Shown piece by piece: positions 1 through 9,348 of a stretch of 64,000 bases of DNA; the first letter of the stretch is position 1; each line of letters opens with the position of its first letter. The stretch is from Axinella damicornis (Eukaryota; Porifera; Demospongiae; Axinellida; Axinellidae): assembly GCA_963931865.1 (NCBI GenBank), contig OZ007506.1:11533301-11597300 (forward strand), given 5' to 3'. A program made the position numbers and the translations under genes. The notes beneath the pieces are model-generated. The model worked only from the letters and a program-made list of their open reading frames with translations, had not been told where the DNA came from and ran no database searches.

Positions 1-2551
1 CACCACAGGCGCAATGTGTGGGGGTATTGGTAGGTGTCCAACCATAGCGTAAAGCCATGGCATCAACAAAGGCACCCTTATGGAGACAAAAACCATGCTC
101 CTTGATTGGCAGTGAAGTCAGCCAGCTCGAGGCACCTGGTTGGCTTGCGAGATCCATGGCCTTGGATAGAGCAGGGGGTACTTCCTCACGTAGGGTTGAT
201 GCAGCTTGGGTCATACGCTCACGTCGCTCACGCTGGATGTCACTTTTGGCAGTTATCTGGTCAGCAGAGACTTGGTGGGTAAACTCACCATCCTTCTGCT
301 TCATTAGATGTGTCAGGGGAGCAGTGACCTTGGTGGAGGCATTGAATTCATCATCCGAGCGAAGGGAAGGATCTAAAATTCCCAATCCACCAAGCCTTGC
401 TGGTAATGCCAGCAGATTTCGAACAGAGTCGTTTGGTGGTGGACGGCCCGTGATGGATGGTATAAAATCAGAGCGGATGGTGTCCTCTAGTCTCCGTAGG
501 TGATTGCTGATATCAGGGATGGTACGGGAGATGTATGACCACTTACTCACCATGCCATGTGTGTATGCAGCGAAGGCAGCGTGGGGCTGGGAAGCAGCAA
601 TGTTGGAGAGAGATTTCAGTTCTTTTGTCCATTGCTTCACCTTGCCCGTAACAAACTCACTGGTAAAGCTGTGGCTACCAAGGGCTGACCCAAGGTATGG
701 CCGACCATCGCAAGTGATCTTAACATTGGTGTCTCCAAAAGCCGAGGTAGCTTCCTCTAGGAAGTCGGGCTTGACCACCAGCCAAGTCTTGGGGGCATTG
801 GCAAAGTATCCAAAAGATGGACCGTGCTTCTCAATGTCATCCCACCAGGAGCGAAGGCAAGAGACTTTCCCTATTGCTGCAGCATCGTCAGCATACCACG
901 TCTGATTGGCTGAATCTGAAAGCTTGGATAACAAAGGCACTGTGGCGAGTGCATAAAATGGCATAGCTAGTGGATCTCCCTGGGTAGTACCCTCTTGTGA
1001 GTACAGGACCTCACCATCAATGTACAAGTCGCTGTGAGCCCGGTAGGTGTTGATCAGGATGGTGGAAAAGGAAGGACAGAGATGTCTCACATTGTGAAGG
1101 GCTGTCATCCTGTTGAGGGAGTTGAACGCATTGCTGGCATCTACCAGCAGAGCAGCCTCTGTCCCGGACTCCTGGAAAAACTCTCGCACTGAGTGTGCCG
1201 CTGCCTCACAACCAGCTATCTGCCCAGCACACATCTGTAGACCACCTGCAGCATCCAGGATATCATCTTTGACTACTGTTAGTGCGGCCTTGGCAATTAT
1301 CCGGCGAGCAGTGTCTCCAATGCCAATTGGCCTCACACCCGGGCATTTGTCCAGAGCGATCAACCGATTAGCCAGTAGAGGGGACACGGCCTTAGGGTCG
1401 ACATAAGTGGTGCAGAGGCGCTTGGTGACATTGGCTAGGGAGTGATAGAGTGATGAGGAGGAGGCCTTGAAAGCAGTGCACAGTCTTCTCCACGCATGTG
1501 CATCTAGGCCTGAAGGGCCTGCGGCTCCAGAAGTTCGTAGGGCAGTGGAGCGGATCAAGGCAGCATCCACTCTGTCAAAAACAACTGGGTGAGGCTGCGG
1601 TGGGGTCCCAGGTGGTACATCTGCCGGTGAAGCACTCTGACCCACAGGATGTTTAGCCTTGAGGACATCTTTTACAGACAGGCCTGCGTCAGCACCCGAC
1701 TCCAGCACATGTTCGATGTGGAGCAAACCGCCTTTCCCATTGTTGGAAAGTAGATCGAGTGCTGCGTGTGTTTTCCCATTGAACATCAGGTTGGCGAAGC
1801 TATGTGCCAGGTTGGATTCGGATTGATTTGGCCGTGTCTTTGGTAAACGCTGTTGGATGGCTCTCCCCTCCTCAACAAGTGATTCAAGGTCACCATCCTT
1901 CCATGTCTTAAGGCGTCTCTCTAGGCAAGCAATAAGCTCCTTCGGTTTGGGCCTACGATGGGGTTGTTGTAGGACAAGAATCGGTAAGACAACTGTAGCC
2001 CTCAGGGCAACGCACTCCAGAGCAGATGCATCTGCAAAAGCAGAGTAGAGTCGACATAGTTCATTTACCAGTGACTTGCCAGCATTGCCCAAGGGGATCT
2101 TGAAACAATTCTTCCTCCAATGGACTACCTCATCATATGTGGTCTGTAGTTCCTTGCAGAAGCTCTCAGAATCCCTTTCACCCCATGTGAAATTTGGTTC
2201 AGACATATGAGTGAACGCAGGCAGGGCAAGTGTATCGTTGATAACAGGTGGGCATGAATTAGAGAAAGCTGCAGAGTTAGTAATTGCTTCACTTGCAACA
2301 ACAGTAGTGGAGGCCGGCTGGCGGGTAGAGCCGGTGTTAGTGTCCAATGTAAAAGTTGGTGGAGATGAAGTTGGTGAGGTTGCTGGCGTTGGTTGGCTCG
2401 AAGAGATGGTTGTGGAGGCTTCAGAGGCGGCAGTAGGCGTGTTCCTGCAGGTTCCTAACTTGCTTGGTAGGCAGTTCATACACGACTTCCCAGCCTTTAC
2501 GCAGGCACAGCCTCTGCACAGGCCGGACCTGTTGCACTTGCAGCACGTCAT
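1..2551 (-). CDS. Reverse transcriptase of a mobile element, 3' end beyond window
   Basis: The minus strand is open from an ATG at 2551 to position 1 (850 codons, no stop), with an in-frame TGA three codons before that ATG. The first 35 residues are Cys-rich (CCKCNRSGLCRGCACVKAG followed by CMNC), then a Ser/Thr/Pro linker of about 70 residues. The RT core follows: VRPIGIGDTARRIIAKA at about 1270-1320, LLVDASNAFNSLNR at about 1110-1150, QEGTTQGDPLAM at about 970-1005, and the catalytic WYADDA box at about 890-905. The YADD aspartates and the GDPLAM palm motif are those of RVT_1 polymerases. I cannot place it in a named clade; the Cys-rich head and QEGTTQGDP wording recall a family common in coral and sponge genomes. 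No frameshift is seen, so the element may be young. Confidence 0.88.
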   Translation of the reverse strand, partial: MTCCKCNRSGLCRGCACVKAGKSCMNCLPSKLGTCRNTPTAASEASTTISSSQPTPATSPTSSPPTFTLDTNTGSTRQPASTTVVASEAITNSAAFSNSCPPVINDTLALPAFTHMSEPNFTWGERDSESFCKELQTTYDEVVHWRKNCFKIPLGNAGKSLVNELCRLYSAFADASALECVALRATVVLPILVLQQPHRRPKPKELIACLERRLKTWKDGDLESLVEEGRAIQQRLPKTRPNQSESNLAHSFANLMFNGKTHAALDLLSNNGKGGLLHIEHVLESGADAGLSVKDVLKAKHPVGQSASPADVPPGTPPQPHPVVFDRVDAALIRSTALRTSGAAGPSGLDAHAWRRLCTAFKASSSSLYHSLANVTKRLCTTYVDPKAVSPLLANRLIALDKCPGVRPIGIGDTARRIIAKAALTVVKDDILDAAGGLQMCAGQIAGCEAAAHSVREFFQESGTEAALLVDASNAFNSLNRMTALHNVRHLCPSFSTILINTYRAHSDLYIDGEVLYSQEGTTQGDPLAMPFYALATVPLLSKLSDSANQTWYADDAAAIGKVSCLRSWWDDIEKHGPSFGYFANAPKTWLVVKPDFLEEATSAFGDTNVKITCDGRPYLGSALGSHSFTSEFVTGKVKQWTKELKSLSNIAASQPHAAFAAYTHGMVSKWSYISRTIPDISNHLRRLEDTIRSDFIPSITGRPPPNDSVRNLLALPARLGGLGILDPSLRSDDEFNASTKVTAPLTHLMKQKDGEFTHQVSADQITAKSDIQRERRERMTQAASTLREEVPPALSKAMDLASQPGASSWLTSLPIKEHGFCLHKGAFVDAMALRYGWTPTNTPTHCACG

Positions 2552-2573
2552 CAACTCTCACTCTATACGTGGG

Positions 2574-2660
2574 CTCTCAGTACGAATCGATAGTACTCAA
2601 CTCTCAGTACGAATCGATGTTTACTCAACTCTCAGTACGAATCGATGTTTACTCAACTCA
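2574..2660. repeat. Three-copy 27-28 bp tandem repeat upstream of the RT gene
   Basis: Three imperfect copies of a unit beginning CTCAGTACGAATCGAT start at 2576, 2603 and 2631. They lie 25-110 bp upstream of the RT start codon, where the element's 5' UTR or promoter would be expected. A GC-rich run with repeated GGCCGGTACGG motifs follows at 2670-2715. Confidence 0.7.
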
Positions 2661-2850
2661 TGAGATAGCAGGGCCGGCGCGGCCGGTACGGCCGGTACGG
2701 TTTTGGCCGTACCACTTTTTAGTCGCCTAGGTACGGCTCTGGTGGACTGTTCATAGCTCGTGTCTCAGTCACGCCTTGTTGAGGTACGTATCTTAGTCAG
2801 ACAGTCTCCAGATCCAAGTCGCTGTGGGCCTGTTGAAGTAGACTGTTTAT

Positions 2851-3627
2851 AAGGTAGGTGCGGGTAATGCGGAACAGAGGGTATTGCGGAACACTTACAG
2901 TTATTCAGCCATTACTTGGCGATGAGCGACATCGCGGAAACCACAGTTCTAGAATACAACTGCCTTCGCTCTTAGGCGAACTTTCTGACCTTCACGGGTC
3001 AAAGGTTAACCCAACCCTCTCAACTCGTACTCATTATTATGATAACCGCAAAATTGGCGACAACAACAATGGCTCTGTCAAAACCAGGTAGAAAACCTCT
3101 GCAAGAACTCAATGGAAAAGACAGGATGGTGTGTGGAAGGAATGAAGGCAATTGAAGCTGTTGTTACAGTGTTCCGCATTACCCGCACGTGTTCCGCAAT
3201 ACCGGCAAATAGTAGGTGTGGCAACAGGCCGTAACTGAGAAATTATTAGTAGCGCTTAAAGTAAGATTGCAATGCAGCACTGCAAAGGCCCCAAAGATAC
3301 TCTGCTGTGAATAGTAAGGTAGGGCGGGGTAATTCGGGCCACGGTATAGTACGGGGTAATTCGGGCCACTTCAACGTTGTAACAGGAAAGAAGCATCCTT
3401 TGTATTCTTGCTTCTAGTGAGTTGTAGGCAGGTTGAGTCCCTGGATATACATGGCCAGAAGTTTGCCTAAAGTCTGTCCGTTTTTAGTTACCGTTGACCC
3501 GAAGTTGAAGTGGCCCGAATTACCCCGTGGCCCGAATTACCCCGCCCTACCTTACAGTTCAGCAGTCGTTCACATGCTGTGGGCAAGTTGCTAAAGTTAA
3601 GTGTTCCGCAATACCCGCACCTACCTT
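2851..3627. mobile_element. MITE with AAGGTAGGTGCGGGTA ends
   Basis: The left end AAGGTAGGTGCGGGTA (2851-2866) is matched inverted at 3612-3627. Subterminal blocks built from GCGGAACA/TGTTCCGC recur at 2868-2895, 3168-3200 and 3600-3612, so the ends are made of repeated modules. There is no coding capacity. A second MITE with related ends is nested inside. Confidence 0.75.
3316..3554. mobile_element. Nested MITE with TAAGGTAGGGCGGGGTAA ends
   Basis: About 28 bp at 3316-3343 is perfectly inverted at 3527-3554. The subterminal motif GGGGTAATTCGGGCCAC is doubled at both ends. It shares the outermost AAGGTAGG with the surrounding element but differs inside, which suggests two subfamilies served by one transposase, one having jumped into the other. 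Confidence 0.78.
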
Positions 3628-3672
3628 AGTTCGTGTCTTCTAAACTGCAAAATCGTCTATGTGGGGCTCGCT

Positions 3673-4056
3673 TAGTCTCGGAACCAGACCCTTCGCGCGG
3701 GGGAGGAGGAAAGGGTCTGGGCACCATCTTACATTCGAGTTGTCCCCAGGTCGGAATGTTGACCTAACGAATCAGAAGCGTTGATTGCGAATGACGTCAG
3801 GGAAATTATTTTTCTGCAGACTTTCCATGTCGCCAGCGACTAGACACTGCAAATCGCTGTGCCGTACCGCGGTACCCGCGAGTGTCTGACAAAAGTCGAG
3901 TAGAGCAACGAGCAGGTCGACTGTGTTCGTACGCGTGGTATCGCAGTTGATCGCTAATTACCACGCGTAATTACATTCTGTGAGGACAACTCGAATGTAA
4001 GATGGTGCCCAGACCCTTTCCTCCTCCCCCGCGCGAAGGATCTGGTTCCGAGACTA
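3673..4056. mobile_element. TAGTCTCG-ended MITE, 384 bp, perfect 9-bp TSD
   Basis: The ends are TAGTCTCGGAACCAGA and its inverse; inverted arms extend about 75 bp. The element is flanked by a perfect 9-bp direct repeat GGGCTCGCT at 3664-3672 and 4057-4065. A homologous copy lies at 14718-15079. A 9-bp duplication is typical of Mutator-type transposition, so a MULE-mobilised MITE is inferred. Confidence 0.88.
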
Positions 4057-4065
4057 GGGCTCGCT

Positions 4066-4713
4066 AGCGCTCACGTTCGCCCTAATTAGTAGGCGTGGGC
4101 TACCGGTATACCTTTCGCGTCCTAGAAGTTATGCGCGCAAAGCGCGCATTATCGTGACATCTCCATTCCACGTCGACTGTCACGGATCACAAGGAAAGCA
4201 GAAAGCAGTTACAGTGCAGTGCAAAGCACGAAGGTGCCACGAGAGCCCATGAGGGCGAAAAATTTTTTCCTCGCTTCGCGCGGACACATCCCCACTTCGC
4301 ACCTCTATTCACTACCTTCGGCAGTGGCCGTACCACTCCAAAATAGCTCGCTCCGGCGCTGGATAGAGGAAGTGATGTGTAAAATTAATGTCATGGGATG
4401 CAATGGTCTGCAGTAACAGCTAGTCATGCTCAGGAATGCACTTAACACACATGTGATGGTACATGTACATTCGGCTTGGCATTGACTGGGCAGTTAGACA
4501 ACTTAAGCCAGTGTGGTCAGTCAGCAGCTCAGACTCTTATTGTCTCCTTCATACGTAGCAGACAGTAACCTAACCACACCTTGCATGCACTTATAGGGAA
4601 GGTCCTCTCCACACTCACACACCTCTTCCCCTTCCCCATATATGCCAAGGAGGGACTGACTGACAATGATCACAAAGACGTTTGTATACATCAATATAAT
4701 AATATAATGTATG
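4066..4713. other. Intergenic stretch without recognised gene
   Basis: Contains a GC palindrome (ATGCGCGCAAAGCGCGCAT near 4131-4149) and several short open frames with no recognisable protein. I see no gene. Confidence 0.5.
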
Positions 4714-4889
4714 TAGCCCCGTTCCCAGTCCCATGCCCAGCTTTTCATCGCTTGCAGTACGGAAAAGTGGGGAGCTAGGGCCTGGTACCTGGAGACAGTA
4801 GCCTAACCACGTACCAGGCCCTCCCCACTTTTCCGTATATACTGCAAGCGATGAAAAGCTGGACGTGGGACTGGCTGGGAATGAGGCTA
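4714..4889. mobile_element. TAGCCCCG-ended MITE, 176 bp
   Basis: The ends TAGCCCCGTTCCCAG and CTGGGAATGAGGCTA are inverted, with a long imperfect palindrome between them containing TTTTCATCGCTTGCAGTA and its complement. Same family as the other TAG[C/T]CTCG elements. The 9-bp flanks share only a central ATGTA. Confidence 0.75.
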
Positions 4890-4919
4890 ATATGTACATG
4901 TACCACACACTTGCCAAGC

Positions 4920-5145
4920 TGTAGGGTCATATGACACTGCCTGCTGGTGGCTATAGGGTCACATGACTGTGCCTGCAACTTGCTGTGTAGGGTCACATGA
5001 CTGCCTACTATATACTTGCTGTGTAGGGTCACATGACTGGGCCTGCTACTTGCTGTGTAGTGTGCCTACTACTTGCTGTGTAGGGCCACATGACTGTGCC
5101 TGCTACTTGCTGTGTAGGGTCACATTACTGTGCATGTAAGGACAT
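4920..5145. repeat. Minisatellite, unit about 36 bp
   Basis: Six to seven diverged copies of a unit containing CTTGCTGTGTAGGGTCACAT followed by GACTG and GCCTGCTA. Copies vary in length, and one lacks the GGGTCACATGACTG block. Confidence 0.8.
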
Positions 5146-6440
5146 CGTACAGTATAATGTTCATGTAATGATGTGACTCCCACCCACGTTTTGGAAGGGT
5201 TGTAGTATGCGTGAGGGATAGGTACAGGGTCTAACTCCAGTCAGCTTGGAACATTTAAGAGACTAACCTGAAACTGAGCTGTTGCTAGTGTGAATGGCAA
5301 CGGGATGGATGGTGAGACAAGAAGTTTAATTGGACAACTGGCCAGAACTGTACTCTCCTTACCTGGGCCGCTTGCATGCACAGGCTGAATGGGGCGAGCT
5401 GATTCCTGCCAGTCAACAAGTATGGTTAAACTTCCTATATATGGCATGCGTGGATCAGTGGAGCTATAAATTATAATAGAATCGTATAGCCACCTCGTTC
5501 ATCGAACCTAATGCACCAGCCCAGTGCTCACTTGTACTCGTAGGCTACCCAGACCATGTCTGTCTCGCCGTTCAAATTTTCAAGCAATGCAGTTTTAAAC
5601 CTACACATGCTTCCCTGCTGAGACCAGAGTTAGCTAGGCTGTTCAGTGGACACACAGCTCTTGTCAATGAAACCACTGATGGACCCTCTGGCCACAAATT
5701 AAATTTTAGGGGTAGCCTCATCCCCAGCTCTGCCACATACTTGACCTTTGGAGAAAAGGTGGATGTGGCTAAGTTGGGAGGGCCTAGGGACAAGGCTAAC
5801 TTCAAAAGTTATTTTTCTAACTATGGTCTGTGCCAAGATCACACCCACTCATGTGGTCTGGGCACAAGACTAAAAATAACCAAAGGGCAAAGGTACACAC
5901 GTTACAGGACCACAGTGCAAACTAAGGGCAAATTAGAAGCCACAGGTACAGACATCAGCTCAATGTTATACATGCAACAAACATCCTAGCACAAAACTGT
6001 TTCAAAATACCAGTGCAGTACTGTACAACTGTATGACGCCGCTGATCACTGTGCATTGTGTACAATTTGTGCAAGTTGCTAGTCGTAAAGATTAGCCTGC
6101 TGTTAACCAAAATTCATCACCTCCTCTCCACCCTGGAGTGGCTGGTTGCAGACCAACTTTCTTCAACCTTCTGCACAACAGACCTGAAGGAGGAAGTATT
6201 GACAGTTTCAACCACACACTCAACTGCACGCAATCCCTAGTAGTTTCTCAGGTCAACATCCAGCGATCAGAAAGATGGAAGTACTTAAATTCTTGTTGTA
6301 CACCTATAAAATACTTTACACTCCATGGATACTGGGTTTCAGGTTGCTTGTCCAAGATCCATTTCAGATTTTGGCACATGCGCACTGACGAGAGAGTGAG
6401 CTGTGTGAGCTGTGTGGCATTTAGATGGCGTAGGTGTCTT
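5146..6440. other. 1.3 kb without recognised gene
   Basis: Open frames on both strands are below 115 codons, overlap each other and match no family I know. Nothing structural stands out. Confidence 0.5.
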
Positions 6441-6441
6441 G

Positions 6442-6795
6442 TAGCCTCGTTCCCAGGCTGTTCCCACCGCCAGTAATTAATTGCTTCCAGTATGAAATAT
6501 GGCGGGGGAAGGCCTGGGAGATCTGGTCACGTGCAATGACGTCAGTTAGACAGATGGTAGACACACAGGGGGCGGTGCCCAACCGTTATAATACCAGTCT
6601 CGCATCGATCTGTCCCCAGTGTTGTGAAAAACAAATGGTATCGATTGTCTGCCTTGCGAACGCTCTGACATACAGCCTTTGGACGGACAGGACGTCCAGA
6701 TTCTTCGCTGGGCACCGCCCTCTGTGTGTCTACCATATGTCTACTTGATGGCATCGCACATGACCAGATCTCCCAGGCCTTCCCCCGCCGTATTT
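6442..6795. mobile_element. Inverted-repeat element with one TAGCCTCG end
   Basis: About 85-bp arms at 6496-6580 and 6710-6795 are inverted copies, sharing CCTGGGAGATCTGGTCA and ACACACAGGGGGCGGTGCCC. The left outer part begins with the family end TAGCCTCGTTCCCAGG at 6442; no matching right end is seen. The sequence directly to the right contains the palindrome GGGGCGAGCCTGAGCGAGCC. Confidence 0.65.
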
Positions 6796-7101
6796 GGGGC
6801 GAGCCTGAGCGAGCCCCACATAGTCGTGCTCTTCAGGATGTCCGTCTGTCCAGTTGGTGTCTGTCCGATTTAGCGCATGACCGTACATCCAAGTGGAAAA
6901 TCGTAATGTTGCGCCGCCCGCGCGCTGGATCAGCAGCAAGCGCGTACAAGTCGCCCGCAGTCACGACAGTACCGAGTACTGTAGAGCCTGCTACCCTTTA
7001 CGCCGGTGCTACAAACTACTATGTAGTACGTAGCTACTACAGACTTGCAGAGGTCAGCTGGAGGGAGAGATTCTCTCGGGGTACTCCTCTCGGGTACAGT
7101 G

Positions 7102-7209
7102 TAGCGTCATTCCCAGTCCCACGCCAAGCTTTTCATTGCTTGCCGTTCGTACGTCGCTTGCACTAGGGCAAGCAACGAAAAGCTGGGCGTGGGACTGGGA
7201 ACGAGGCTA
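7102..7209. mobile_element. TAGCGTCA/TGAGGCTA palindromic MITE, 108 bp
   Basis: Almost the whole length is palindromic: TTCCCAGTCCCACGCC on the left pairs with GGCGTGGGACTGGGAA on the right, and both arms carry the AGCTTTTC module. No convincing target duplication. Confidence 0.75.
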
Positions 7210-7819
7210 CCACAAACGTGAAACTGCAGCTGCAGACCGTCAAATTCTGATGAACGACAATTATAATTGGCTACATCGCAGGCCCCACCCCCAGCTTCCC
7301 CTATTAGCTGCGCCGCGCCGCCGGGGCCTACCAGCCTACGATCACTCAGAGAATGATTATTGGCATCATGGATAATATGTTGGCATGCAGTACGTCAGTT
7401 TGTCAGGCGAGCCCCACAATGCCCTGCATTCTCCTAGTTATACTGGAATCAATCAAATACTGGCGATGGGGATGGCCTGAGAATGAGGCTAGGTGTCTTG
7501 CCTGTGAATGTTATGAACACACCATCTAGCGGCAAGCAACCTGAAAATCTCAGTACACGTTTTACATGTAGAATAATCATGTTTGACCATAGATTTTGGT
7601 CTCATAACATCATTACAGCAGTTCCTCACCTCCGCTGTTGAGATTCCTCCTCTCCTCCCTCCTCTCCCCCCTCCTCGTCTGCAGCTGCTCAAACATATCA
7701 TCCTTCCACCTGTCAGGACTCCTCCTCCACCCCTGCAATCGGGGATCAGAGAGACCAGTTTTTCAGAAGCCCTTCACATGGCAACTGACACCCCCACAGA
7801 CCACTACTTGAAGAACCCC

Positions 7820-8690
7820 AGCCAACTTTCAGGTACCTCCCACTCCATGAGGGACCCTAGCCTACTCTCAGGCACCTCCCACTTTGTGACTGAACCCAGC
7901 CTGCCTCTGGGTAGCTCCCTCTCTATGAGGGACCCCACAGGCACCTGCCACTTTGCGACGGACCCCAGCCTTCCCACGGGTATATAGCTCCCACTCAAGG
8001 GACCCCAGCCTTCCCCCGGGTAGCTCCCACTCAAGGGACCGGACCGACCCCAGCCTTCCCACAGGTAGCTCCCATTCAAGGGACCCCAGAGGCACTTTCC
8101 ACTTTGTGACGGACCCCAGTCTTCCCATGGGCACCCACTTGATGGACCTGACGGACCCCGGCCTTCAAATGGGTAGCTCCCACTCAAGGGACCCCAGAGG
8201 CACTTCCCACTTTGTGACGGACCCCAGTCTTCCCATGGGCACCCACTTCTGACGGACCCCGGCCTTCAAATGGGTAGCTCCCACTCAAGGGACCCCAGAG
8301 GCACTTCCCACTTTGTGACGGACCCCGGCCTTCCCACGGGTAGCTCCCACTTGACGGACCTGACGGACCCTGGCCTTCCCATGGGTAGCTCCCACTCAAG
8401 GGACCCCAGAGGCACTTCCCACTTTGTGACGGACCCCGGCCTTCCCACGGGTAGCTCCCACTTGACGGACCTGACGGACCCCGGCCTTCCCATGGGTAGC
8501 TCCCACTCAAGGGACCCCAGAGGCACTTCCCACTTTGTGACGGACCCCGGCCTTCCCACGGGTAGCTCCCACTTGACGGACCTGACGGACCTCGGCCTTC
8601 AAATGGGTAGCTCCCACTCAAGGGACCCCAGAGGCACTTCCCACTTTGTGACGGACCCCGGCCTTCCCACGGGTAGCTCCGACTTTGTGA
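7820..8690 (+). repeat. In-frame minisatellite, 111-bp higher-order unit
   Basis: Subunits encoding SHSRDPRGTSHFVTDP and GLPTGSSHLTDLTDP alternate; the best array (8270-8690) repeats about every 111 bp (37 codons), so length changes keep the frame. The first copies (7820-8250) are more diverged and contain one frame break near 8250. Because the period is divisible by three, several other frames are also open. The array is continuous with the downstream element gene and probably forms its N-terminal repeat domain. Confidence 0.8.
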
Positions 8691-9250
8691 TGGGAAACGT
8701 GCCGCTTCCCAGCATTGTGATTGACCCACAGCTACACATTCACCCCCATTCACACTTGAATTCGGGACAGCTAATTTCAGAACTTGAGCAACTTGTTGAT
8801 GGTATTACCTCCATGGAGGTGGACAGTACTATTATAGTAATGGGGCCACACAGTCAGAGTGAAGACGCACGTTATTCCTGTACTGAAGACACAGACGGTA
8901 GCAAAAGGTGTCACTCCCAAGGTGAGGCACTAACTACAGCTGAAATAAGCTATAACCAAACTCTGAATCGGAAACAAGCAGAGCGGACTTCACCCTTCCC
9001 ATCTCCATTAAAGCTAACAAAGTCACCTGCACCTAAACGGGTAAGACGACCTCGAACAGGAACAGAGCAACAACTGACCTCAGAGCCAGCTTTGCACAGA
9101 TTTAGTGATGGAAGGAAGGATGTGCCTGTTGATAATGCCTCCCGGCTAGACCAACATCCATACAGTGCTTCCCTTAAAGATAAAACCCTATCAGATTTCT
9201 TGATGAGCGAAGAAGAAGCAGAGGCTCTAACAGAGTTAAAGGATGATATG

Positions 9251-9348
9251 GTCAGGTCCGTCAAGTGGGAGCTACCCGTGGGAAGGCCGGGGTCCGTCAC
9301 AAAGTGGGAAGTGCCTCTGGGGTCCCTTGAGTGGGAGCTACCCATGAG
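9251..9348 (-). mobile_element. 98-bp minisatellite unit inserted in inverse orientation with 9-bp TSD
   Basis: This block is the reverse complement of the 8.3-8.7 kb minisatellite (it contains GTGGGAGCTACCCGTGGGAA). It is flanked by identical 9-bp copies GATGATATG at 9242-9250 and 9349-9357. Removing it restores GATGATATGAGATAA, so the surrounding frame was already near its end. It behaves as a transposed satellite unit. Confidence 0.8.

Noticed and set aside
57..905. Plus-strand frames of 133-148 codons
   Set aside because: Antisense to the reverse transcriptase gene, which has all RT motifs on the minus strand.
8184..8753. 189-codon minus frame across the minisatellite
   Set aside because: The repeat period is divisible by three, so several frames stay open; only the plus frame continues into unique element protein.
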